Below, piece by piece: positions 9,405 through 19,700 of a stretch of DNA of 53,107 nt (positions are counted from its first letter, which is position 1; each line of letters starts with the position of its first letter). A model generated the notes under the pieces. The model saw only the letters and a program-made list of their open reading frames with translations, had not been told where the DNA came from and did not search any database. A program made the translations under genes and the position numbers. The stretch is from Gammaproteobacteria bacterium (lineage in GTDB: Bacteria; Pseudomonadota; Gammaproteobacteria; Burkholderiales; Burkholderiaceae_B). The DNA is taken from contig JAHJCM010000070.1 of the NCBI GenBank assembly GCA_018812945.1, positions 1 to 53,107 of the forward strand, read 5' to 3'.

Positions 9405-10123
9405 GATATGTAGTACTGGATACAGAAACAACCGGCCTGGAAGTTAGACAGGGCCACCGCATCATCGAAATTGGGTGTATTGAAGTGAATGGTCGGCAGG
9501 TGACTGACCACCATTTTCACCAATACATCAACCCCGAGCGTGAGGTTGATGAGGGTGCATTCCAGGTGCACGGTATTTCTGATGAAATGCTGGCCGACAA
9601 GCCGAAATTCAAGCAAATCGCCAAAGATTTTCTTGATTTTGTGCAGGGCAGTACCCTGATCATTCACAACGCATCATTCGACATCGGTTTTCTGGATGGT
9701 GAGCTTGAACGCCTGGGCTTGGGCAAGATGGCCGACTATGTGGACGGCGTAATCGATTCACTGGGGATGGCGCGTGAAATGTTTCCGGGCAAACGCAACA
9801 ACCTGGATGCGCTGTGTGACCGCCTTGGGGTGAATAACGCACACCGCCAGTTGCACGCGGCGTTGCTGGACTCGCAAATTCTGGCTGAAGTCTATTTGGC
9901 GATGACCCGTGGACAAGACAGCCTGGTGATTGATCTGAATGCGCATCATGAGGATGATGGTGTTGAACGCATCAAACTGGGCGCCTTGGATCTGCCAGAA
10001 CCTGAGCCCAGTGAGGAAGAGTTGGCCTTGCATGAGGCTTATCTGGCAGATATCGAGAAAGCGGCGAAAGCCCCTAGCGTATGGAGCAAAATCAGCCAGC
10101 CAGCTGACCAACAAGCAGTTTAA
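9401..10123 (+). CDS. dnaQ: DNA polymerase III epsilon subunit, 3'-5' proofreading exonuclease
   Basis: Proofreading subunit of the replicative polymerase, 240 residues. DEDDh exonuclease motifs: Exo [11 protein letters not shown] (D7 and E9), Exo [18 protein letters not shown], and Exo [21 protein letters not shown] with the catalytic His and Asp. The C-terminal tail (about residues 185-240) is acidic and variable, as expected for the part that binds the polymerase alpha subunit. The ATG overlaps the rnhA stop. The following AsmA gene starts 11 bases later behind a perfect Shine-Dalgarno sequence. Confidence 0.96.
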   Translation: MRYVVLDTETTGLEVRQGHRIIEIGCIEVNGRQVTDHHFHQYINPEREVDEGAFQVHGISDEMLADKPKFKQIAKDFLDFVQGSTLIIHNASFDIGFLDGELERLGLGKMADYVDGVIDSLGMAREMFPGKRNNLDALCDRLGVNNAHRQLHAALLDSQILAEVYLAMTRGQDSLVIDLNAHHEDDGVERIKLGALDLPEPEPSEEELALHEAYLADIEKAAKAPSVWSKISQPADQQAV

Positions 10124-10128
10124 GGAGG
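10122..10128 (+). promoter_or_regulatory. Strong Shine-Dalgarno sequence for the AsmA-family gene
   Basis: AAGGAGG, fully complementary to the 16S rRNA 3' end, overlaps the dnaQ stop codon and sits 6 bases before ATG 10135. It fixes that start and suggests the gene is translated more strongly than the coupled genes before it. Confidence 0.85.
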
Positions 10129-10134
10129 TTTGCC

Positions 10135-12432
10135 ATGAAAAAGGCAATTGCATGGGGTGTGGGCATTTTGGTGGGCGTGCCAGTGGTATTGGCGGCTACC
10201 GCAGCAATCTTGGTGAACACAATTGACCAGCAGGCCTTGCTGAACAAAGCCAGTGCGGTTGTTAAAGAAAAGCAGCAACGCGATTTGGCGTTCACCGGTC
10301 CCGTGAAGCTCAAGTGGTTCCCTTCCATTGGCGCCGATTTGAACGGCGTCACTCTTTCTGAATTCCAAAGCAATGATCAATTCTTGAAGGCTGACAAGGT
10401 CAGTATTTCACTGGCTTTATTGCCGCTGTTAAGTTCAGAGGTGGTAGTAGACGCGGTACAAGCAAGCGGTGTCACTGTGAATGTCGTTAAAAATGCCGAT
10501 GGCAAGTTCAACTTCGATGATTTGAGCAATCCTGAAACAAGCGATCAGCTTGAGCAAGAAATGGAAGATGCCCCAGCAGAGGGTGGACAGGCCGTGAATT
10601 TTTCAGTGGACTCGATTGCACTTGAAAATCTGAATGTGACGTATGCTGACAAGCAGACCGGGTTAGAGGCCTCGCTGAACAACTTCGCCCTGCAAAGCGG
10701 TCGCATTGAGCAGGGGGTGCCCACAGACCTTGCATTGAAGGGCAATGTGAAGGCCAACAAGCCACAGGCGGATTTGAACATCGACCTGAACACCCGTCTT
10801 GAGTTTGGTTTGGGTGAAAATCTGTATGCGAATTTTGAAAACCTGAAGTTTGCCGTGTTGGGCCAACTGGATCAGCAGCAAGCCGATGTGAATGTGCAGG
10901 CCAGTACCCTGAATGTGAACCCGAATACCTTGGAGGTTAAAGCGCAGTCGCTGGATGCCAAGGCCAAAGGCCAACTTCCCAACGTGGGGGCATTCGACGT
11001 TAGCCTAAGCTCGCCTTCACTGGAACTCAGTGACACTGTGGCGCGTGGTGAGGCATTTAACCTCAAGGCTGATTTGAAGCAGCCCACCCGCAGTATCAAT
11101 GCCACACTCGATTTAACCGGTTTGCAGGGCAACTTGAAGCAGGCGGTGTCTGCAGCCTTGAACACCACCGTGAACATGGTGGAAGGCGAGCGCACTGTGA
11201 ATTTGAAGCTGGCCAGCCCCATGAGCCTGAACTTGAAAAGCCAGTTGATTGAGTTGGCAGCCTTGACGGGTCAACTGGATGTGAAAGACCCGGCATTACC
11301 AAAAAAACAGGCCAGCATGCCTTTGGCAGGCCGTTTGGTGGTGAATAACACAGAAAAAACTGCCGAGCTGGATTTGAATTCGAAGTTTGAGGCCACCAGT
11401 TTTGATTTGAAAGCGGCCGTGAAGAATTTCGCCAAACCGGCGATCACCGCAGTGCTGAATGCAGACAAGCTGGACATTGACGCGTTGTTGCCACCCAAGA
11501 AAAACGCCAATACCGAGACTGCAGCAAGCTCGGGTGAAAAATCCAAAGACACCCCTGTTGACCTGAGCCCGCTGCGCAATCTGAATCTGGACATCACCGC
11601 CAACATAGGTGACTTGAAAGTGTCGAACATTCAGGCCCAGCAATTGAAAACAAAGGCTGTGGCGCGAGGGGGCAAACTGACCATTTCGCCGCTGGATGCA
11701 AAGCTTTACGGTGGTTCAACCACGGGTGTGATTACCGCGGATGCGAATACCCAAACAGTGACCGTGAACCAGAACATGACCGGTGTTCAAGTTCAACCTG
11801 TAATCAAGGCGTTGCTGGACAAAGACATGGTCGAGGGCAAGGGCAATGTGGGCATCAATATTCGCACCACGGGCAACACAGTGAACCAGATGAAAGCTGC
11901 CCTGGATGGAAAGGTTTCGGTGAGTCTTCAGGATGGTGCGATCAAAGGCATTAATCTTGCCGAGAAATTCAGAAATGCAAAATCCTTGCTGACGACCGGC
12001 AGCAACGCTACTCAAAAAACCGACATCACCCAGAAAACAGATTTCAGTTCATTGGCCGTCAGTTTTGACATTGCCAATGGGGTGGCTACCTCGAATGACT
12101 TGAATGTGATGGCCCCCTTGTTTCGAATTGGTGGTGCAGGGCAGGTGAATTTGATCAGCAACTCGCTAGACTACCTGGCCAAGGCCTCGGTGGTGGCCAC
12201 AAGCACAGGGCAGGGCGGTAAAACGCTTGATTCTGGTTTGAACGGTGTGACTGTGCCTGTTCGCCTGTATGGCCCGTTCACCGGCGTTCAATGGGAACTT
12301 CAGTTCAAAGAATTGGCCAAAGAGGCGGCCAAGGCCAAGCTGCAACCGAAAATTGATGAGAAAAAAGAGGAGTTGAAAGGCAAGGCCGAGGAAAAGGTAA
12401 GGGACGCCCTGAAAGGTTTTCTGAATCGCTGA
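10135..12432 (+). CDS. AsmA-family envelope protein
   Basis: Large AsmA-type protein of 765 residues. It has one N-terminal membrane helix (AIAWGVGILVGVPVVLAATAAILV) followed by a long periplasmic part rich in beta strands. The AsmA N-terminal signature is visible as a DFTGPVKLKWFPSIG-like stretch (residues 48-65) and GVTLSEFQSNDQFLKADKVSISLALLPLLS. The C-terminal AsmA_2-like region ends in GAGQVNLISNSLDYLAKASVV and a charged Lys/Glu tail (residues 725-765). Family members are thought to help in outer membrane assembly or lipid transport between membranes. It is last in the methyltransferase-rnhA-dnaQ operon by spacing. No specific role can be read from the context. Confidence 0.9.
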   Translation: MKKAIAWGVGILVGVPVVLAATAAILVNTIDQQALLNKASAVVKEKQQRDLAFTGPVKLKWFPSIGADLNGVTLSEFQSNDQFLKADKVSISLALLPLLSSEVVVDAVQASGVTVNVVKNADGKFNFDDLSNPETSDQLEQEMEDAPAEGGQAVNFSVDSIALENLNVTYADKQTGLEASLNNFALQSGRIEQGVPTDLALKGNVKANKPQADLNIDLNTRLEFGLGENLYANFENLKFAVLGQLDQQQADVNVQASTLNVNPNTLEVKAQSLDAKAKGQLPNVGAFDVSLSSPSLELSDTVARGEAFNLKADLKQPTRSINATLDLTGLQGNLKQAVSAALNTTVNMVEGERTVNLKLASPMSLNLKSQLIELAALTGQLDVKDPALPKKQASMPLAGRLVVNNTEKTAELDLNSKFEATSFDLKAAVKNFAKPAITAVLNADKLDIDALLPPKKNANTETAASSGEKSKDTPVDLSPLRNLNLDITANIGDLKVSNIQAQQLKTKAVARGGKLTISPLDAKLYGGSTTGVITADANTQTVTVNQNMTGVQVQPVIKALLDKDMVEGKGNVGINIRTTGNTVNQMKAALDGKVSVSLQDGAIKGINLAEKFRNAKSLLTTGSNATQKTDITQKTDFSSLAVSFDIANGVATSNDLNVMAPLFRIGGAGQVNLISNSLDYLAKASVVATSTGQGGKTLDSGLNGVTVPVRLYGPFTGVQWELQFKELAKEAAKAKLQPKIDEKKEELKGKAEEKVRDALKGFLNR

Positions 12433-12441
12433 GTTCCAATA

Positions 12442-12503
12442 GGTAGCAACAACCCCAGGGGCCCCGTGGGGGTAGGTGTTTTGTGGGGCAATAGTTTGCT
12501 ACC
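12442..12503. repeat. Intergenic paired-arm structure, possible terminator after the AsmA gene
   Basis: Perfect 8-base inverted arms GGTAGCAA (12442-12449) and TTGCTACC (12496-12503) enclose a very GC-rich core of alternating C4 and G4 runs (12453-12472) that can form competing hairpins. Four T residues follow the core at 12479-12482, so weak intrinsic termination is possible, but the T run is poor. It occupies most of the 104-base gap before the patatin gene and may instead be a regulatory leader for that operon. Confidence 0.4.
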
Positions 12504-12536
12504 ATCAAGGCAAATTATTCTTACAACGGTGTCCCT

Positions 12537-14276
12537 GTGTCCGAACCCGCTGGCTTGCCGGTCATTGAGCTAAGTTATGCCATTGAGCTTTTGTCCAAAA
12601 AGCTCGAAATTCAGTCCACTGAAGCTGAGCAGTTAATTCGACTTGCAAAGCTGGTTTGTTTACCGCGCGGCGACACTTTGTTTGAGCAAGGTCAGCCCAG
12701 TCATCATTTTTATCTCTTGTTGCAAGGTCAGTTGAAAGGGCAGCGTTTTCGCCCGGACGGCTTTCAAGACCTGACCCTTTCTTTTTTCCCGGGCGAAATG
12801 ATAGGCGAGCTCGGTTTTTTCGACCAAGCGCCGCGCACACTCACCATCTCTGCCCGCCGAGACAGTGTTCTGCTTGAAATTGATCAAACCGCCCTGGAGC
12901 TGTTTGGTGAGTTCAGTCGCTCGGTGTATCACCATCTCATCCGAATGCTTGTTTCCCGTTTCAAGCGTGAACTTGGCTATAGCGGCCCCTTGAAGCAACA
13001 CCAGTTCATGTTGTTTCAGTCTTTTGTGCGCCCCGAGGGTTTTGGCATGCAGGCCGTTGAAGGCTTTCAGTCTGCCATGGCACGGCATTGTGAGTTGCGG
13101 CGCTGGAAACAGCTTGGTGATGTAACCCCGCCGCGTTCCGTCAGTGGCAAAGACTGGGTAGTTGAGATGATCGAGACGGAGCCCTTGGAGGCGTTGGACG
13201 ATCGCCTGATTGAAGAGCTTGATTGCATGGTGGTGATGCTGTGTGCAAGCACCTTGAATGATTCGCGCAGTTGCGACTTGTTGAAAGCCCAGTTGAAAAG
13301 CGCCGACGACGACTTGCCGGTGTGGTTTGTGCTGGTGCACGAAGCTGCCTGGGTTGAGCAGTCGGTTGTACAGCGCATACGCGCCAATTTTGGCAGTGGG
13401 TTCAAGCTGTTGCATGTTCGGCGTGGCCACCATTCCGACAACGCACGCGCTGCGCGGCACATTCTAGGGCTCACTTTGGGCTTGGTACTGGGCGGTGGCG
13501 GTGCCCGCGGGTTCGCCCATGCCGGTTTCTTTCAGGCACTTGAGGAGGCTGGCGTGGTCGTGGATTCGGTAGGGGGAACCTCAATGGGCGCGTTGGTGGG
13601 TGCGCTTATTTCCTCAGGGCGCTCGGCAGCCGATGTGAACAAAGCCCTTGCCATCAGTTTCAAGAAAGGTTTGCCATTCAAACTGACCGACTACTGGATA
13701 CCCAAACATGGCTTTGTGAAAAGCAAGGCCGTCGACGAGGTGTATCAAAATGCATTTGGCAATTCGTTGATTGAAGATCAGCCCATTCCTTTTTTCGCTA
13801 TCAGTTGCAATTTGACTACAGGCAACCAGTTTCTGTTTGAACAAGGCCCTTTGTGGAAGGCGGTGCGCGCAAGTACCTCTATTCCAGTGTTTTTTGAGCC
13901 TTTCATGGCGGGCAGGCACGTGATGGTGGATGGCGCGCTGGTCAACAATGTGCCTGTTGATTGCATGCGTGCCCGCGGTGCACGAAAAATTCTCACCGTG
14001 GACGTGGGCCTTGAGGAAGACATCACCGCGCACATGGTAGACGACAGTAATGTACAAATGCCGACCATGATGAAGTCGCTGATGCGTGTAATTGAACTTG
14101 GCGGCATTGAGAAATCACGACAGGCCAAAGTCAACAGTGACCTGTATGTTCAGCCCTCCATTGAAAAAATCGGATTGATGGAGTTTGAGCGAAGAGAAGA
14201 GATCGTTGCCTTGGGTTACGAGGCTGGGCGTAAAGCAATTCCAGATATACTGGACTTGCTTCACAAAACTACATAA
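12537..14276 (+). CDS. Patatin-like phospholipase with N-terminal cyclic-nucleotide-binding domain (bacterial NTE type)
   Basis: 579 residues, starting at GTG 12537. Residues about 30-140 form a cNMP-binding domain with EQGQPSHHFYLLLQGQL and the phosphate-binding cassette GELGFFDQAPRTLT, whose Arg-Thr pair is intact. A middle linker (about 150-310) is followed by a patatin domain: oxyanion loop GGGGARGFAHAGFF (about residues 319-332), nucleophile GTSMG and catalytic DGALVNNVP. Together this is the neuropathy-target-esterase arrangement: a lysophospholipase/phospholipase whose activity could be set by cyclic nucleotide. It is the first of six closely spaced genes ending with a nucleotide cyclase, so the ligand may be made by a protein of its own operon (inference). 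The catalytic dyad appears complete. Confidence 0.93.
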   Translation: MSEPAGLPVIELSYAIELLSKKLEIQSTEAEQLIRLAKLVCLPRGDTLFEQGQPSHHFYLLLQGQLKGQRFRPDGFQDLTLSFFPGEMIGELGFFDQAPRTLTISARRDSVLLEIDQTALELFGEFSRSVYHHLIRMLVSRFKRELGYSGPLKQHQFMLFQSFVRPEGFGMQAVEGFQSAMARHCELRRWKQLGDVTPPRSVSGKDWVVEMIETEPLEALDDRLIEELDCMVVMLCASTLNDSRSCDLLKAQLKSADDDLPVWFVLVHEAAWVEQSVVQRIRANFGSGFKLLHVRRGHHSDNARAARHILGLTLGLVLGGGGARGFAHAGFFQALEEAGVVVDSVGGTSMGALVGALISSGRSAADVNKALAISFKKGLPFKLTDYWIPKHGFVKSKAVDEVYQNAFGNSLIEDQPIPFFAISCNLTTGNQFLFEQGPLWKAVRASTSIPVFFEPFMAGRHVMVDGALVNNVPVDCMRARGARKILTVDVGLEEDITAHMVDDSNVQMPTMMKSLMRVIELGGIEKSRQAKVNSDLYVQPSIEKIGLMEFERREEIVALGYEAGRKAIPDILDLLHKTT

Positions 14277-14306
14277 CAACGCAGTCGTCATTCTTACGAG
14301 GCTTTG

Positions 14307-15086
14307 ATGCAAAAACACTCTACGGTAGAGGTGTTGGGTTGCAGCGGCAGTATCGGTATTCCCGGACAAGGAACAACAAGCTTCCTGATAGACAATGATA
14401 TTTTGATCGATGCCGGCACAGGCCTGTGCGAGCTCGATTTTGCCCGTCTCGAGCAAATTGAGCATGTATTCATTACCCATTCCCACCTGGACCACATCTG
14501 TGGCCTGCCCTTCCTAATCGACACGGTGGGCGTGGGCCGCAAAAGTCCCCTGCGCGTGTATGCCACCCTCCCCACAATCAGGGCCTTGCGCCAACATATT
14601 TTCAATGAGGAAATATGGCCTGATTTCTCGAAAATTCCCACTACAGAAAACCCGGTTCTGGAGTATGTTGAGATACAGCCTGAAGAAGAACTGGTGTTTG
14701 GTGAACGACGAATTACAACGGTAGAGGTAGACCACACGGTACCAGCGGTGGGTGTTTTTCTGGGTACGCCAACTGGAGGTTGGTGCTTCTCGGGGGATAC
14801 CCACCAAACAGACCGGTTGTTCACCCTTATCAACCAGGCAAAAAAGGTAGATTATTTCTTTATCGAGGCCGCTTTTCCTGACAAGGAGAAATGGCTTGCA
14901 GATTTGGCTAAACATTTGTGCCCAAGTTTGTTGTTTGGTGAGCTTCAGAAGTTAAACGCAGCATGTGAAATCTGGATTAGCCATCTAAAACCCAGAGAAC
15001 ACGACGAGATTCAAAAAGAGTTACAGCAGTATCCTGGAAGCCAGCCGCTGCGCATCCTATCGGCCGGAATGATTTTTAACATTTAA
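14307..15086 (+). CDS. Metallo-beta-lactamase-fold hydrolase resembling class II cyclic-nucleotide phosphodiesterase
   Basis: Probable hydrolase of 259 residues; ATG 14307 is preferred over the overlapping TTG 14304. The metal-binding motif HSHLDHICGLPFLID at residues 58-72 is close to the HxHLDHIxGL signature of class II cAMP phosphodiesterases (yeast PDE1, PF02112). Further ligands are in VDHTVPAVGV, SGDTHQTDRL and ISHLKPREHDE. There is no signal peptide, so it is cytoplasmic. The gap of 30 bases to the cNMP-binding patatin and 18 bases to tpsB places it inside the operon that also contains a nucleotide cyclase, which strengthens the phosphodiesterase reading. Family assignment is fairly sure; the substrate is inferred and could be another phosphodiester. 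Confidence 0.78.
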   Translation: MQKHSTVEVLGCSGSIGIPGQGTTSFLIDNDILIDAGTGLCELDFARLEQIEHVFITHSHLDHICGLPFLIDTVGVGRKSPLRVYATLPTIRALRQHIFNEEIWPDFSKIPTTENPVLEYVEIQPEEELVFGERRITTVEVDHTVPAVGVFLGTPTGGWCFSGDTHQTDRLFTLINQAKKVDYFFIEAAFPDKEKWLADLAKHLCPSLLFGELQKLNAACEIWISHLKPREHDEIQKELQQYPGSQPLRILSAGMIFNI

Positions 15087-15104
15087 CGGTTACACCACAA
15101 TTCT

Positions 15105-16745
15105 ATGAAATTCAAATTTTCCGCAGTCGCCTGTGCAGTGGTGCTGTTGGTCAACTCGCATTTGCAGTTTGCACACGCGCAAACCCCGCCTGAGAGCACA
15201 CCAGGTTCCCAGTCAAGCAACGACGAGTACCAGGAGCCACGTTTCACAGTGTCGGGTTTTGAGGTGTTAGGCCCCGAACTGGTGCCTCGTGATCAGGTTA
15301 TGGCTGTGCTTGGTGGCTTTTCAGGCCGTGAAATCACTTTTTCCGATTTGCGAACTGCCACCTCAGCCGTGGAACAATTGCACGCCGAGGCGGGTTACGA
15401 AGTGGTTCGCGTGCTGATTCCTGAACAGGAAATCAAGCCTGGCGAACGGCTTAAATTGCAAATTGTTGATGCGCGGCTAGATGTGATTACTGTCGCGGGT
15501 AACGACTATTTCACCGCGGAGTCGATTCAGGAAAGCCTGGTGGTGTTGCAGCCCGCTGCCTTGATCAACACAGTGGACATGGACAAAAACCTGCGCTTGA
15601 TCAATGACAACCCAGCGAAAATTGTACGCGTACGCCTGGAGCCTAGCGATAAGCCGGGCCTGGTGGATGCCAAAGTGCAGGTGTCGGATCAAAACCCCTT
15701 GGCAGCGTACCTCACACTGGACAACTCAGGCACCAACGCCACAGGTGATTTCCGCATGGGCCTTGCCCTGCAACACAACAATGCTTTTAACAGAGGCCAC
15801 ATGGCCTCCTTTCAATACGTGACCTCGCCGGGGCGGTGGTCAGATGTTGAAGTGTTTGCACTGAATTACAAAGTACCGTTCTACAGCGTGAGTTCCATGC
15901 TTGAAATGGCCTACAGCGATTCGAATGTAGATGCAGGCAACCTCAGCGTCGGAGCCAGTACCGTGTCGGTAGCCGGCGCCGGTACCACTGCTGCCATTCG
16001 TTGGGTGAAGCTGTTGAACCGCCTGGCTGGGTTCGATGCACGGCTTACCTTTTCTCACGAAATCAAGGAATTTGTGAGTCAGGTTCAACTGAACGGTTTC
16101 GGTCCCAGCCTGGTGCCAGAACTGGAAAGCAGGCCGGTGGGGGTGTCTTATTCACTCTCCGAGGCACTTGATTCGCGGCAGCGTGCTTTTCAAATTGGGT
16201 ATTTCAAAAATTACGTCACGGGTGGCAACAATTCCACCGCCCAGTACCGCATGACAAACCCGGCCGCCGAGGCCAATTTCGACGTGATTCGAGCCAATGC
16301 CAGTTGGTCCGAACAAGTGATGCCCGGCTGGCGCCTGACTGCACAGCTGGATGCACAACACACCGATTATTCACTGATTCCCGGCGAACAATTTGGTGCG
16401 GGGGGTGTGTATTCGGTGCGCGGTTTCGAGGAACGGGTGATTTCCGCAGACCGTGGAACCCGACAATCACTCGAACTGATGGGCCCGAATGTCAGCAAAA
16501 GTTTCGGCAACTTGTTTGAACGTTTGCAGTTTGTTGGTTTTGTGGATGCTGCGCAGTTGAAGTTCAACAACCCTGTATTTGGGTCGCCAGTGGAGCCGCA
16601 TTTGATGTCTTACGGTTTGGGCGCGCGTTTTGCTTTTTCTCCCAAACACCAGTTTCGGGTTGACCTGGCCAAGGTTGTGTCAGGTGTGCCTATTCAACCG
16701 CATGGTGACGTGATGTTGCACGTCACATTTGCCACTTCCCTGTAA
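15105..16745 (+). CDS. Two-partner secretion outer membrane transporter (TpsB, ShlB/FhaC/HecB family)
   Basis: Outer membrane translocator of 546 residues for the TpsA protein encoded next. Signal peptide at residues 1-25 (ending AHAQ). POTRA domains cover about residues 47-195: FTVSGFEVLGPELVPRDQVMAVL is the first, VITVAGNDYFTAESIQESL the second. The remainder is a 16-strand-type barrel; the family motif VRGF, in the loop that plugs the pore, is visible in GGVYSVRGFEERV (about residues 433-445). The C-terminus ends LHVTFATSL, shorter on aromatic residues than most. The spacing of 11 bases to tpsA is the usual TPS arrangement. Confidence 0.94.
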   Translation: MKFKFSAVACAVVLLVNSHLQFAHAQTPPESTPGSQSSNDEYQEPRFTVSGFEVLGPELVPRDQVMAVLGGFSGREITFSDLRTATSAVEQLHAEAGYEVVRVLIPEQEIKPGERLKLQIVDARLDVITVAGNDYFTAESIQESLVVLQPAALINTVDMDKNLRLINDNPAKIVRVRLEPSDKPGLVDAKVQVSDQNPLAAYLTLDNSGTNATGDFRMGLALQHNNAFNRGHMASFQYVTSPGRWSDVEVFALNYKVPFYSVSSMLEMAYSDSNVDAGNLSVGASTVSVAGAGTTAAIRWVKLLNRLAGFDARLTFSHEIKEFVSQVQLNGFGPSLVPELESRPVGVSYSLSEALDSRQRAFQIGYFKNYVTGGNNSTAQYRMTNPAAEANFDVIRANASWSEQVMPGWRLTAQLDAQHTDYSLIPGEQFGAGGVYSVRGFEERVISADRGTRQSLELMGPNVSKSFGNLFERLQFVGFVDAAQLKFNNPVFGSPVEPHLMSYGLGARFAFSPKHQFRVDLAKVVSGVPIQPHGDVMLHVTFATSL

Positions 16746-16756
16746 GGAAAGACACC

Positions 16757-19700
16757 ATGAAATCCAATCGTCTTTCAACCCGCAGTTCAGTTCGCAGTTC
16801 AGGCACCCAGTTTCAGCGAAAAGCGGTGGCTTTGGGTGTGGCCATGGCCATTGCCAGTTCAGCTTACGCCAACCCCACAGGAATGTCGGTGGTCGCTGGG
16901 CAGGCCACCGCGCAAACTATGGGTAACTTGATGCAAATTACCAATACGCCAGGTGCCATTTTGAATTGGCAACAGTTCAATATTGATGTGGGGCAAACCA
17001 CGCAGTTTATTCAACAAAATGCGGCCAGCCAGGTGTTTAACCGCGTTACTGGTGGTGATGTGTCTCAAATTTTGGGAACCCTGCAAAGCAATGGGCAGGT
17101 GTTTTTGATCAACCCGGCAGGTGTGTTTTTTGGTCAGGGTGCTGTCGTGGATACCGCCGGCTTTCTAGCCAGTACTCTGGCAGCTTCTGACACCGATTTG
17201 CTGAACGGGCATTTGCGTTTCAATGATTCAACTGGCACAGCAGGCAACATCGTCAATCAGGGCTCACTGACCACACACTCGGGTGGCTCTATTGTTCTGT
17301 TGGCCCCCAGTATCGAAAACAGCGGCATTATTCATGCCGATGGCGAGGTTCTGTTGGCTGCTGGTCACAGTGTAACCATTGTGGACATGAGGCACCCTAC
17401 TATCGGCCTTACTGTTGCTTCCAAGAACGGCGACAAAGCAGTGAACTTGGGTCAAATCATCAGTAAAAACGTATCCCTGTTTTCGCATTTGGTGAAAAAC
17501 AGTGGTGTGGTTGAGGCCACAGGCGCACAGCTGAGCGAAGGCGGTGTTATTCGGTTCATCGCGCAAGGTGATGCGCTGGTTGGTGGGCAGGTTCTTGCCG
17601 AAAGTACCCAGGGCCAAGGTGGTGAAATTGACATCACAGGCGAACGCGTGGCGGTGCTGAGTGGTGCTCGTGTTTCTGCGGATGGCGCCACAGGCGGCGG
17701 TACAGTACATGTGGGCGGTGGCTGGAAAGGGCAAGATGCAACCCTTGCCAATGCCCAGCAAACCGTGGTGCAGGCCAATACCCAAATTTCTGCGAATGCC
17801 ACAGCCAACGGCAACGGTGGTGAGGTGGTGGTGTGGGCCGATGGGCACACGGCCGTTGATTCTGAAGTGCAAGCCAAGGGTGGCGCACTGGGTGGCAATG
17901 GTGGTCGCGTAGAAACCTCGGGCAAACAAAGCCTGGCTGTGAATGTGGCGGCGAATACCTCGGCTGCCAAGGGTGAGGCAGGGCAGTGGTTGATCGACCC
18001 GGCTAATCTGACGATCGTAGCGCAGGCCAGTGACGCACCCGCGGGAAGTTTCAATCTGGAGACACAACAGCCAGGACCGTTTTTTTCTACGGATGATATT
18101 TCTTCAACCTTATCGCCAACCGAGTCGTATTTGCTAAACAGCACTGTTGTGGCTGGCCTTGAAAACAACGGTTTTGTGCAAATTTACACCACTGGCTCAC
18201 AGCCGGGGGACGGTAATTTGACCATTGCGGCTCCTGTCCTGATTGACCAGAACAACTCTCAATTGACCGGTATCAATCCAGAACTGTTTCTGGAGGCCAA
18301 AGGTGAAATCAATATTGATGCCGCCGTGGGTTTGATGCCTGGGCAGCAAGTTTTCGATGGCTTCGATCTGTTCTTGAGTTACGACATTGCCAAACCCGTG
18401 TACATAGACGCGCCACTGTACTTGGGTAACAGCGGTAATCTGATTTTGTCGCCCTACGATGTCGGCACTGTACTGCCCACTAACACGCAAGGTCAGTTGC
18501 CACTGGACGGCGTGAATTTGTTGTCGGGCATGAATACTGGTTCAAGTGGTCCATTGGCGCTTAATCGAATTACTGTTACCAGTGCGGTGGCCACTGATCC
18601 GATGACTCAGCTAAGCTACGTGGTCAGTCCGGAGAAAACAGTAAAACTCAATGTGCTGGGAGCAAACCTTCAGGTGAATCAATTAAGCCTGTTTGGTATT
18701 GAAACAACTCCGGCCACCGACATTCGTGTTGGCGTAGACAATTTTGATTTGCCCGCACCCATTCAAGGCAATTTGCAATACAACTTTCTGGATGCGAATA
18801 GCCTGACAGTGGAGGCGGGCAGCACGGTGTCAACTTTCACACAATTTGACCCGCAATTGTTGTTTGATATAAATCCCAGTACCAGTTTGAACCGACTGGT
18901 GTCCAGCGGTACAGTGAATTTCAACGGTGGTTTTAACGATATTTTCGAGATTGATACCAATGCGGGGACATTGAATTTTTCAAGCAGCGCTGGCAGCAGC
19001 AGCTCACCGTTCGGTTTTTATCAAATTGGTGATATTGCCGCAGGCACGGGTAGCACCATCAACCTGGTGGGCTCCAGTTTGTACTATCAGAAAGCGACTC
19101 TCAACGGCACATTCAACATGATGTCCAATGAGTTCGGCTCATCCTCTTTCCTGAGTGCGATTGATACTGATTTAAACGGAAGTTTCAACTTTGGCCCGGG
19201 TTTCAACAACGCCAGTTTCCAGGCCTTGGGCATGGGCGCCAATTCGAGAATTAATCTGTCAGCAGGTTCTTTTCTTGAATTAGGGCGTGCTTTCAATTCC
19301 TCTTCTTCCGGACCAACTGCTACTCCCATGGTTCCGGAAAAGCAGCCTGGCGCCTATATTTCCAGTACACAAGGACAGTTTGTGGCCCAACAGGGTGCGC
19401 GCATTGTGATGAACGGTGCTGCCACTGATGATTTTGTTTTTTCAATGCCGCCTTTGCAGAGTGCCGAGCTTCCCAGTTCTCCTTCAGGTGGTGCAATTCT
19501 TGACATCACAGGTCTTGATGGGCGCCTGGACGCACCGGTAACCATTGAAGTTAACGGTTACTTGAATTCCATCCAAACCAGCACCGAGAACTTCGACCTC
19601 AACTCAGAGATCAGCATGTCGACTCCCATCAACACCATGGTGATTCAATCTGCAAATATTCAGGTCAATGCCGGAGGCGATGGACGCTCTCTCAGAATTG

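Noticed and set aside
17264-18168. Long minus-strand open frames (267 and 238 codons) opposite tpsA
   Set aside because: The plus frame has the recognisable TPS domain; the opposite products are His/Pro/Thr-rich shadows.
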